Shown one piece after another: positions 25,917-33,633 of a DNA stretch of 64,000 bases; within the stretch, counting starts at the first letter, position 1; the number at the start of each line of letters is the position of its first letter. The notes under the pieces were generated by a model that was given only the letters and a program-made list of their open reading frames with translations, was not told where the DNA came from and did not search any database. A program made the translations under genes and the position numbers. This DNA is from Erysipelotrichaceae bacterium (GTDB lineage: Bacteria > Bacillota_I > Bacilli_A > Erysipelotrichales > Erysipelotrichaceae). Where the stretch lies: assembly GCA_017428765.1 (NCBI GenBank), contig JAFRQF010000023.1:105216-169215 (forward strand). Direction: 5' to 3'.

Positions 25917-26747
25917 ATGAGCGAAAAAGACAAAAATAATAATCTGATCTATTATTCTCCGGAAATGATCATGCAGCTAGAATTCTATCAGTTTCCGAAA
26001 TGGTTATTAACATTGGAACTGAACAGTGACAGTAAACTGCTTTATATGATCCTCCTGGATCGATACAAATTATCGCTGAAGAACGGATGGATTGATGATG
26101 ATAACAGAGTCTATATGATATACACAAGATCTGAAGCAATGGAAATGCTGCGAATCGGCAATAAGAAATGCGTAAAGCTGTTTGACGAACTGAAAGGAAA
26201 TGGACTAGTAGAAGAACGACGGCTCGGCTTTACAAAACCAAACATTCTTTATCTTAAAGGGATAAACTATATCAAGCCTATTGTAAAGTCGGAAAACCTT
26301 TATGAGAAAAAGCTGATGTGTCAAAATGACACTTCAGGAAACCTGATGTGTCAAAACAACACTTCTAGAAGTGTCAAAAGGACACATCATGAAGTGTCAA
26401 AACAACACCTTAATAATAACTATATTAGTAATAATGATATGAATAATGAAACTGATTCAAAAGAAGTTCAATTCATCTCGCCAGAAGAGATCGAAGAATG
26501 GGATATCGATGAATTCTATTCACACTTAAACGATCAGCAATATCAATCTTTTGAACGGCTTCTCAAGCTTAGCAACAAAGGAGTTCTTCATTCTTCGAAA
26601 GAGAGTTTGATTGATTATTTCAAAAAACTGATTCTAAATCAATGGAAAGATGCGAGTGGACAGCCGATCAGAAATATAGAAGGTTATGTGAAAATGAATT
26701 TTTCTTTTTATCAGTCACAACAGAAAAGAAAACAGGAGGAAACGTGA
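25917..26747 (+). CDS. repA: RepA_N-family replication initiator
   Basis: 276 residues from the ATG at 25917, chosen over 25884 because AAAGGAGGTG lies seven bases upstream. The N-terminal domain (YYSPEMIMQLEFYQFPKWLL, then LLYMILLDRYKLSLKNGWIDDDNRVYMIYTR) matches RepA_N initiators of theta-replicating plasmids and elements of Bacillota. The middle of the gene contains four 15-base iterons followed by an AT-rich stretch, as in RepA_N plasmids whose origin lies inside rep. The C-terminal domain is shorter and usually host-specific. Confidence 0.85.
   Translation: MSEKDKNNNLIYYSPEMIMQLEFYQFPKWLLTLELNSDSKLLYMILLDRYKLSLKNGWIDDDNRVYMIYTRSEAMEMLRIGNKKCVKLFDELKGNGLVEERRLGFTKPNILYLKGINYIKPIVKSENLYEKKLMCQNDTSGNLMCQNNTSRSVKRTHHEVSKQHLNNNYISNNDMNNETDSKEVQFISPEEIEEWDIDEFYSHLNDQQYQSFERLLKLSNKGVLHSSKESLIDYFKKLILNQWKDASGQPIRNIEGYVKMNFSFYQSQQKRKQEET
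26318..26408 (+). repeat. Iterons inside repA: probable origin of replication
   Basis: Four copies of GTGTCAAAA-N2-ACAC start at 26318, 26348, 26371 and 26394 (spacings 30, 23, 23). Each is itself a short inverted repeat (GTGT/ACAC). A 16-base perfect palindrome ACACTTCTAGAAGTGT (26359-26374) bridges copies 2 and 3. An A/T-only-like stretch (26409-26455) follows, a good candidate for strand opening. Confidence 0.75.
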
Positions 26748-26935
26748 TCAGATACAATACATCAAGCGACAGACTGTGTCGTATTATAAGAAACTGGTGC
26801 AGAGAAAACAATTACTATTTTTCCCTGGAACCATCAGACGGGGAAAAGGATACCGATGTCTATCCCTTCAGGATCCTGGCTCCTTCCTACATGGAAGACG
26901 ATCTTTTAAGAGAGATCAGAATAAAAACGCAATAA
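26744..26935 (+). CDS. Small protein overlapping the end of repA
   Basis: 63 residues from a GTG at 26744 that overlaps the repA stop (GTGA), with the ribosome site AGGAGG at 26735-26740. It opens VIRYNTSSDRLCRIIRNWC and ends DDLLREIRIKTQ. I recognise no family. Start choice rests on the ribosome site; longer upstream versions would lie in the repA frame shadow. Confidence 0.5.
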   Translation: MIRYNTSSDRLCRIIRNWCRENNYYFSLEPSDGEKDTDVYPFRILAPSYMEDDLLREIRIKTQ

Positions 26936-26946
26936 GGGAGGAACTG

Positions 26947-27660
26947 ATGAAAAAGGATTCTGGAAAGAAAAAGGCGTTATACGCAATTGCCGCAGTTCTT
27001 GTAACAGCTTTTATAATTGCGGGATTTCTTTATTGCAGAAGCAGCTCTTTGACTGCGGATGAAGAGATACAGACAGCTTCAGATACGAAAACCGAAGAGA
27101 AGGAGACAGAAAAAGAAAAGACAGGTGTTCCGGCAGAAATCAAAGAGGATAAGAATGTTCAGGATGAAACCACTGAAGAAAGATCGCCTGAAGATGAAGG
27201 CGCAGGTCAGACTGTTTTACCGGATGATAATACAGATCCATCTTCTTCGCCTGAGCGAAAAGGCCACTATGAAACCATGCAGGTCCTTGTATCAGAAGCC
27301 TGGGACGAACAGGTTCTTGTAAAGAAAGGGACTTGTGAAGATATCCTGATCTCCGAAGCCTGGGATGAGGAAGTCTCATCCTGCTATGCCTTTGGAAGAG
27401 AATACGAGACGGGATATGAATGCGGCATCTGCGGCTATCAGACGACAGGAGACATTTCTTCCCATATCAGGTCGGAACATGACGGCGCCGGCAGCTGGCA
27501 CAACGTCAAGATCTATACAAGCGAAGAAAAGTGTCTTGACTATCAAACAGAGGTTATTCATCACGATGCAGTCTATCAGACGGTATGCGAAGAAGACGAA
27601 TATGCGATCGTTCATCACGATGCCGTATACAGAAGCGAAACGGTCTGGATCGACGACTGA
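26947..27660 (+). CDS. Membrane-anchored protein with acidic linker, repeats and a zinc-finger-like motif
   Basis: 237 residues from the ATG at 26947 (ribosome site GGAGG upstream). Layout: basic N-terminus, one membrane helix (about 11-31), a Glu/Asp/Thr-rich low-complexity stretch to about 125, then two copies of SEAWDE-type units, a Cys2His2-like CGICGYQTTGDISSHIRSEH segment (about 158-177), and two HHDAVY units near the end. The repeats resemble beta-strand motifs in surface or conjugation proteins of Bacillota. By the positive-inside rule the C-terminal part is outside the cell, which is odd for a zinc finger. Function unknown. Confidence 0.6.
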   Translation: MKKDSGKKKALYAIAAVLVTAFIIAGFLYCRSSSLTADEEIQTASDTKTEEKETEKEKTGVPAEIKEDKNVQDETTEERSPEDEGAGQTVLPDDNTDPSSSPERKGHYETMQVLVSEAWDEQVLVKKGTCEDILISEAWDEEVSSCYAFGREYETGYECGICGYQTTGDISSHIRSEHDGAGSWHNVKIYTSEEKCLDYQTEVIHHDAVYQTVCEEDEYAIVHHDAVYRSETVWIDD

Positions 27661-27692
27661 TTTAAAATGTAGGCAAAAGGAGGATTATATCC

Positions 27693-28016
27693 ATGGATTT
27701 GAAGAATTATGAAATTGACAGAGCCATTGCCGACACTATCGAACAGGTGCTGCTCGAAAGACGAAATGATCCATCAAGCCTGTACCGGTTTACTCTTACT
27801 ACGCTGGAGAGTCTGAAGGAAAGCTTTCGATCAGATTCCCTTGACTTCGGAGCAGAAAAGGTAGAAAAGATGATCGATGCGGTGAAAAAGGATCCGGATT
27901 CTGCAGTCCTTGTACTATACAGGCTTCTTCGCGTGATCCGGCTTGCCACGCTTGAAGACATCTACGAAACGATCGTCAGACCTGTTTCAGGAAACGGGAA
28001 AGAGAGTTTTTCCTGA
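27693..28016 (+). CDS. Hypothetical helical protein
   Basis: 107 residues, all-helical in appearance with charged heptads, opening MDLKNYEIDRAIADTIEQVLLERR. Preceded by AGGAGG 14 bases upstream. No known family recognised. It is followed by two terminator hairpins, so it closes the replication-proximal transcript before the adhesin gene. Confidence 0.55.
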   Translation: MDLKNYEIDRAIADTIEQVLLERRNDPSSLYRFTLTTLESLKESFRSDSLDFGAEKVEKMIDAVKKDPDSAVLVLYRLLRVIRLATLEDIYETIVRPVSGNGKESFS

Positions 28017-28041
28017 TCAGGGAATAATCCAACAGTTTAAC

Positions 28042-28069
28042 AGCGCACTTTCAAAAAGGTGCGCTTTAT
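28042..28069 (+). terminator. Intrinsic terminator
   Basis: AGCGCAC (28042-28048) pairs with GTGCGCT (28059-28065), followed by TTATT. Confidence 0.7.
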
Positions 28070-28079
28070 TATGCAATGC

Positions 28080-28106
28080 ACACGTCTTTTATCGGACGTG
28101 TTTTTA
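28080..28106 (+). terminator. Second intrinsic terminator upstream of the adhesin
   Basis: ACACGTC (28080-28086) pairs with GACGTGT (28095-28101), followed by TTTT. The tandem arrangement isolates the adhesin gene. Confidence 0.7.
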
Positions 28107-28154
28107 ATAGATATCTCATTTGAAAGAAAGGATAAGAAGAAAAGAGAGGATTGA

Positions 28155-31100
28155 ATGATGAGAAAGATCAGAAAAACGCTGCTGATGTTTCTGACAGTCA
28201 TGATGTTCATGACGGGAATCAGCGCAAGAACATTTGCGGAAGACGAGCAGGCAACAGCTGAGCCTGATTCGTTTACTGTACATTATGAGTTTGTATTGAA
28301 AAACAGCGATGAAGCTTTACCGGAAGAAGTCCTGGCAAAGCTGCCGGATGACATTACAAACCTGCAGACCGGGGATGAAGTGGAAAACCTGTCGATCGAG
28401 GACGTTGTCCTTGAAGACATGACATATGCTTTCCTTGGCTGGTCGCAAGAGAAAGTCACGATCACGGACTGTAGTGTGACAGTAACCGGAACCTGGGAAA
28501 AGAAGGCGACAGCGACTATTGAAGAAGAGAAAACAGAAGAAGTATCTTCAGAACCGGAAGAAGGAAAGACAAAACACCTAGTCAGCTACATGTTTGCCGA
28601 TGCGACGGCAAGAGACGGCGTCGGATCTCTTCCGGAAGAAATCATGACTTTATTGCCTGAAAAGGAGGAAGTGGATGATATCGATTCCTATGAGCCAACG
28701 TATCCTTCATCAACAGAAGTATCCGGTTATGTCTTCAACGGCTATGAACCTTTTAAGTATGAAAACGGCGATATCCTTTATCAGGGTATCTGGTACAGAA
28801 ATGAAACAAGAGTCCTGCTTAAAGCTCCGCTGCTAAGAGCGGAAGGAAGCCAGTCCTTCGGTTATGGCGGACAACAGAACTGGGGTCTTACCGGCGGCTG
28901 GGGATACAACGGCCACAACGGTTTCTCGATCGGAGGAGTGGAATCCTGGTGCATTGATGCCACTGTTCCTCTGTCCGAAATAGGCACATCCTATGATCCT
29001 CTGGGATCAAGTGGGGGCAGGGCAGCCGAGATCATTGCCATGGGCAAGATGAATGGAAGATCCCAGGCTGAAATACAGGCGGCCTTATGGAATGAGGAAG
29101 GCTATGCCTCCTATGTCAACGGCGCCTATATCGATCCCAATGACTCCGACTTCAATTCAAACGGAAAATACGGCTATTCTGTCAGCCTCTGGGGAGGAGC
29201 GGGACTGCAGACCCAGGCCAAGGATCCGGATGTCTGGCCTTTGGGCGGCTACGTCAAAGTCTACAAGAAGGCCGCTGATACAACGTTTAACTATGTGAAG
29301 AACTGTCCGAACAACTATTCGCTTGCCGGAGCGGTCTATGGAGTATATACGGATTCCGCATGTACAGACAGAGTAGCAAGACTCACGACTGACGCAAACG
29401 GGGAAACCGGAACGACCGGAGCTCTGGATCCCGGGACCTACTATGTCAAGGAGATTTCACCATCTCCCGGTTTCCTTCTTGATGAAACGGTATACAGCGT
29501 AAGAGTGAGCGCAGGCAATACCGCATCGATCACTTCAGTGGAAGAGCCGGTCAACGACCCGTTTACCATAAGACTCTTCAAGCTTGATCGAAGACAATCG
29601 GAATACGTTAATCATCTCGATGAAGCGGAATTCACCTTAAAGTATTACGACAATCAAAGCGATGATCCTTCTTCGGATCTGAAGTTCACCTGGGTATTCC
29701 GTCCGGTATTTGATGAGGAAGGAAGAGCGCTTGTCGTCTTTGATGCGGAACACTATGTAAGAGGTGATGATCTTCTGCTTGATGAAAACGGAAACTTCAT
29801 CCTGCCTCTGGGTGCATTCACAATCGAAGAAACGCTTGCACCGAAACTGTTCTCCAGAGATGAAAACATCTATGTCGGACATATAAGAGAAGTAAACGGC
29901 CATGCGCAAGCTTCCATTGAGGGAAAAGGATGGCTGGATGTCGAAAACGAGGATCTGTCCCAATCCGAAGAGCTGCAGACCGTTTCCCTGGTCATTCAGA
30001 AGGTGAATGAAGAAACCGGCAAAAACGAGCTTCCGGAAGATCACATCACTTCTACCGCAACTCTGGAAGGCGGAGTGTTCCATATCTGGAGGATCGGAAG
30101 ATACGATGACGGCGATGAACCCAAGATGATCGATATCGCTCCGATCGACTATGGAACTCTGATCACAGACGCAGAAGGAAAGTGTTCCATGGAATACGAA
30201 CCTGGAACTACAGACGGTCTTCTTCCGGGAAAGTTCAGAATCATTGAAGAGAAGGCTCCAAACGGCTTCGCAATCAATGAAAAGGAATTCATTCTGGAAG
30301 CGCCTGTCAAAGAAAGAAACACTGCTGCTTTCCAGTATTCTCTTCAAATCGGAGACAAGCTGACACGCATTCAGATCGAAAAGCTTGATGACAAGGGCGA
30401 CCTTGTTCCGAAAGAGGCGACAGCCACCATACAGCTGATTGAGACCGATACCGGAAGAGTTGTCTATGAATTTGTCGCTGATGGAAGCTCCCATGTCATA
30501 TACGGTCTTACGACACTCATGAACTATCATCTTCATGAACTCTATGTGGCACCAAACTTCAGGCTGGCCATCGACAAGGATGTAGTGCCGATCGAGGCAA
30601 ATGATTCCGAAATGTACTACTATCACATGGTGGATCATGGAATCGAGATCCATACGACTGCATCTTTCTCTGATGAAGGAAAGAAGGATTGGGACAATCC
30701 TTCCGGCAAGCATTATGTCGCAGACGGTGTCGCACACATCTTTGATGAAGTCAGCTATAAGAACATCTATGAGGGTGAGACCTATATCCTTGAAGGTGAG
30801 CTCTTCGACAGGACAGAAAACAAGTCGTTAGACAATGTCGTAAGGAAAGAATTTGTTCCAAAATACGATGTTGGCATTGAAACGCTGGAATTTGAACAGC
30901 AGCTTGATGATCTGGACAACCATGATCTGGTCGTCTTTGAAACCCTCTATCATGTTAAAGACGGCGAAGAAATCAAAGTCGCTGAGCATAAGGATCTCGA
31001 GGATGAAGATCAGACCATCTATGTTGATGAGCTTTACCGTGCGGATTTTGAAATTCTTAAGGTCAATGCGGATGATACGCACGAGCCTTTAACCGGTGTA

Positions 31101-32300
31101 ACTTTCCATATCACATCCCACAGAGTGAAAAGAGATGGAGTTGAAGAAGACTATGATCTTGGGGAATTCACGACGGATGAAAACGGAAGGATTTTCATTG
31201 AAAAGCTCAAGGAAGATACAGTTCTGACGATCACTGAAACAAAGGAAAAGGATCCGACCTGGTACAGATGGGAAGAGCCTTTTACCTTTGATATCGGACA
31301 TGATTCTTCAATCTCATTACACAGTGATCCGATCGAGAATCATCAGATAAGGATCGGCACATCCGCTTTGTTTGAAGAATCCGGAAACAAGAACTATGTC
31401 GCAGACGGCGTTGCCCATATCATCGATACCGTAAACTACGAATGGCTGTATGAAGGTGATCAGTATAAACTGGTTGCGACTCTGATCGACAAGGGAACTG
31501 CAGAAGAGCCTCTGGAAGAAGAAGTCACAACCGTTGAACATGAATTCACTGCCTCCGGTTTGCACGGATCCGAAGATGTGATCATCGAATTCAACCTTGA
31601 CGGCTATGACAATCACGACTTTGTTGTCTTTGAGGAACTTTACCGGATTATCGAAAAGGAAGACGGTTCAAAGGAAGAGATCAAAGTTGCAGAACACAAG
31701 GATATCGACGATGAAGATCAGACAGTACACGTCGATGAACTCTACCGTGCAGCCATGGTCCTGTACAAGATCGGAAACGGAAATAAGGATATTAAACTGA
31801 ACGGTGCCTATTTCAATGTAACGACAAAAAGAACCAAGAGAGACGGAACACTTGTCGAAAAGGATCTTGGCACCTATGTAACCGGCGGGATCCTGGTCGA
31901 AAGGGATGCAGCATTTAGGGCAACGGTATATTCCGATGAAGCACTCACCACCAGCATCCGGTCCGTTGAATCCTCCTATGATTCCAATCTGAAAAAGCAG
32001 GCAGTTACACTGCTTAGCCTTCCTGAAGGGGAATACTGGGTGAAGGTGGAAGGTGAAGAAGATGCAAAGAAATATGAAGTATCCAAAGGAACGATCGTAC
32101 TCTTTGATCAGCCGGAAGATACCGAAGTGACTTTCACCGAACTTATTGCACCGGCAGGATACTATATCGACAGGAAACCGTTCATCACAAGTGTAGGCCA
32201 TGACTATGAGCTGGAACGTATCGAAAACTACCGTTCCAACTCCATGATCGTAATTACAAACATCATTCCGATCACCGGATATGATGGAGATGACAACTGA
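28155..32300 (+). CDS. Large surface adhesin: SHIRT, thioester, SpaA-like and VaFE domains
   Basis: 1381 residues. A signal peptide (about 1-29) is followed by two SHIRT-like domains (about 36-120 and 138-218), then a thioester domain whose Cys266 (ESWCID) and Gln308 (EIQAALW) would form the covalent host-binding bond. Next come a SpaA-type prealbumin domain (about 380-455), further SpaA/Cna-B-like modules, and two related VaFE-type domains (about 830-960 and 1065-1195), each closing with a DEDQT-VDELYR segment. The protein ends ITNIIPITGYDGDDN: a PITG resembling a sorting motif but with no hydrophobic helix or basic tail after it. It neighbours a class B sortase. Confidence 0.85.
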   Translation: MMRKIRKTLLMFLTVMMFMTGISARTFAEDEQATAEPDSFTVHYEFVLKNSDEALPEEVLAKLPDDITNLQTGDEVENLSIEDVVLEDMTYAFLGWSQEKVTITDCSVTVTGTWEKKATATIEEEKTEEVSSEPEEGKTKHLVSYMFADATARDGVGSLPEEIMTLLPEKEEVDDIDSYEPTYPSSTEVSGYVFNGYEPFKYENGDILYQGIWYRNETRVLLKAPLLRAEGSQSFGYGGQQNWGLTGGWGYNGHNGFSIGGVESWCIDATVPLSEIGTSYDPLGSSGGRAAEIIAMGKMNGRSQAEIQAALWNEEGYASYVNGAYIDPNDSDFNSNGKYGYSVSLWGGAGLQTQAKDPDVWPLGGYVKVYKKAADTTFNYVKNCPNNYSLAGAVYGVYTDSACTDRVARLTTDANGETGTTGALDPGTYYVKEISPSPGFLLDETVYSVRVSAGNTASITSVEEPVNDPFTIRLFKLDRRQSEYVNHLDEAEFTLKYYDNQSDDPSSDLKFTWVFRPVFDEEGRALVVFDAEHYVRGDDLLLDENGNFILPLGAFTIEETLAPKLFSRDENIYVGHIREVNGHAQASIEGKGWLDVENEDLSQSEELQTVSLVIQKVNEETGKNELPEDHITSTATLEGGVFHIWRIGRYDDGDEPKMIDIAPIDYGTLITDAEGKCSMEYEPGTTDGLLPGKFRIIEEKAPNGFAINEKEFILEAPVKERNTAAFQYSLQIGDKLTRIQIEKLDDKGDLVPKEATATIQLIETDTGRVVYEFVADGSSHVIYGLTTLMNYHLHELYVAPNFRLAIDKDVVPIEANDSEMYYYHMVDHGIEIHTTASFSDEGKKDWDNPSGKHYVADGVAHIFDEVSYKNIYEGETYILEGELFDRTENKSLDNVVRKEFVPKYDVGIETLEFEQQLDDLDNHDLVVFETLYHVKDGEEIKVAEHKDLEDEDQTIYVDELYRADFEILKVNADDTHEPLTGVTFHITSHRVKRDGVEEDYDLGEFTTDENGRIFIEKLKEDTVLTITETKEKDPTWYRWEEPFTFDIGHDSSISLHSDPIENHQIRIGTSALFEESGNKNYVADGVAHIIDTVNYEWLYEGDQYKLVATLIDKGTAEEPLEEEVTTVEHEFTASGLHGSEDVIIEFNLDGYDNHDFVVFEELYRIIEKEDGSKEEIKVAEHKDIDDEDQTVHVDELYRAAMVLYKIGNGNKDIKLNGAYFNVTTKRTKRDGTLVEKDLGTYVTGGILVERDAAFRATVYSDEALTTSIRSVESSYDSNLKKQAVTLLSLPEGEYWVKVEGEEDAKKYEVSKGTIVLFDQPEDTEVTFTELIAPAGYYIDRKPFITSVGHDYELERIENYRSNSMIVITNIIPITGYDGDDN

Positions 32301-32377
32301 TCGATCCTCTCTATAAAGATCCATAGGAATATGCAGGCATTGATGAATATAAAGTCAATGCCTTTTCTTATGGATGC

Positions 32378-33472
32378 GTGATAGATAAAACAATGAACGA
32401 GTATAGACCAAGACATCTGAAAAAGGATGTCATAGAGGAAGCGGTCATTCAGAATAATACGGAAGCCGATGAACAGTACAACGACAGGATCCATGAGGAA
32501 CTTGATGAACTGATTGACGGTTTTCTGAAGGAGAATGAGGAAACAAAAGAATCCGTAAAGGATACGATCGAGTTTTCAAGGATATCATCTGAAAATGAAG
32601 AATCTCATAAAGGCCATAGAGGCATCATTCTTTCAGTCGGAATCCTTGTGTTCCTGCTGGTGTTCTTTGCGGGTTTTTCGATGATCCATAAGGGAAACAG
32701 GTCCATAGAGGAACCTGCATTCTCTCAGGAGATTAACGAATCCAATCCGATGGATCCAAAGCTCAGATCGATGTGGCTTTCAAACAGAGAAATCAGTGAA
32801 GACTATATCGGCCAGATCATCTTTGATTCCGGACTGATCGATCTTCCTTTTGTTCAGGCAAGGGATGTCTATAAGGAAGATGGAACACCCTATATCTTCT
32901 ATGATGCCGATGGAAACCTCGTTGAAGATTTAGAGAATCATACCGGCAACGATGTCTACCTGTGGACCTCCTGGAAGACAGGGGAATACGACAGGTATGA
33001 GGAAGGAGGATCGGTATTCCTTGATTTCCGCAATGATCTGAGTGATCGAAATCTCATCATCTACGGCCATCACTTTGCCAGAGACTGGGATCCGCAAGGA
33101 AAGAAGCAGTTTACTCCTTTGGATTTTCTGCTGTCTGAAGAGAATTACGAGGATAACAGATATCTTTCTCTGATTCTGGACAATGAGATCCGAAGATATG
33201 TTGTCACCAATGTCTTTACGATCGATACGGAGGATGAATACGAGCAGCAGATCATAAGGACGGATATGGATTATGACCTGAACGGCAATGCCGATCCTTC
33301 ATTCTTTAACGGTTTCATCGGCTATATCGACAAGATCTCAAGATACGAAACGGATGAAGCTGTTGAAGACGGTGATCATCTGCTTACTCTGATCACCTGC
33401 ATCGAGCACCAGCCTAGATACAGGCAGGTTGTTTTATGCAGGGAGCTGGACAGAAGCATCTATACAGACTGA
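32378..33472 (+). CDS. Class B-type sortase with membrane anchor
   Basis: 364 residues from GTG 32378; an ATG at 32393 is equally possible, and neither has a good ribosome site. An acidic cytoplasmic N-terminus (about 1-85) precedes a membrane helix (about 88-107) and an extracellular catalytic domain with the histidine in IIYGHHF (His231), the cysteine in LLTLITC (Cys341) and an arginine in the QPRYRQVVLCREL strand. Class B sortases attach proteins to peptidoglycan or build pili. The natural client here is the adhesin immediately upstream. The long cytoplasmic extension is longer than in typical SrtB. Confidence 0.82.
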   Translation: MIDKTMNEYRPRHLKKDVIEEAVIQNNTEADEQYNDRIHEELDELIDGFLKENEETKESVKDTIEFSRISSENEESHKGHRGIILSVGILVFLLVFFAGFSMIHKGNRSIEEPAFSQEINESNPMDPKLRSMWLSNREISEDYIGQIIFDSGLIDLPFVQARDVYKEDGTPYIFYDADGNLVEDLENHTGNDVYLWTSWKTGEYDRYEEGGSVFLDFRNDLSDRNLIIYGHHFARDWDPQGKKQFTPLDFLLSEENYEDNRYLSLILDNEIRRYVVTNVFTIDTEDEYEQQIIRTDMDYDLNGNADPSFFNGFIGYIDKISRYETDEAVEDGDHLLTLITCIEHQPRYRQVVLCRELDRSIYTD

Positions 33473-33484
33473 ATATGATGTATA

Positions 33485-33587
33485 CTGCTTCTTTCCCCAA
33501 TGAGAAGCAGATGCATAGATTACCCTGAAAGACAGGTCCTGCATGAAAATACCCTTTCTAAAAAACACAGATGCAGGATCTGTCTTT
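33485..33587 (+). terminator. Double hairpin terminator after the sortase
   Basis: First hairpin CTGCTTCT (33485-33492) with AGAAGCAG (33503-33510). Second, a 17-base arm at 33528-33544 pairs with 33571-33587 with one G-U pair and ends in TTTT. An apparent ATG at 33571 lies inside this stem and is not a plausible start codon. Confidence 0.75.
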
Positions 33588-33601
33588 TATCAAACCCCAA
33601 T

Positions 33602-33620
33602 TTGTAGCAAGTTGCTGCAA
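33602..33620. repeat. parS-like palindrome 3
   Basis: TTGTAGCAAGTTGCTGCAA differs from the perfect palindrome in the parA leader by one base, ten kilobases away, in the leader of the next gene. It may be a further ParB site or an operator. Confidence 0.6.
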
Positions 33621-33633
33621 ATTCAGATTACAT

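Noticed and set aside
26318..26408. CRISPR array
   Set aside because: The repeats are 15 bases, closely spaced, inside a rep gene, with no cas genes; they are iterons.
29637..30737. A 366-codon open frame on the minus strand inside the adhesin gene
   Set aside because: It is the mirror of a long, clearly coding plus-strand gene, has no ribosome site and shows no domain; it is a shadow frame.
33571..33633. Upstream extension of the Ig-like membrane protein to the ATG at 33571
   Set aside because: This ATG lies in the 3' arm of a strong terminator hairpin and the extension also covers a parS-like palindrome; the ATG at 33634 is more plausible.
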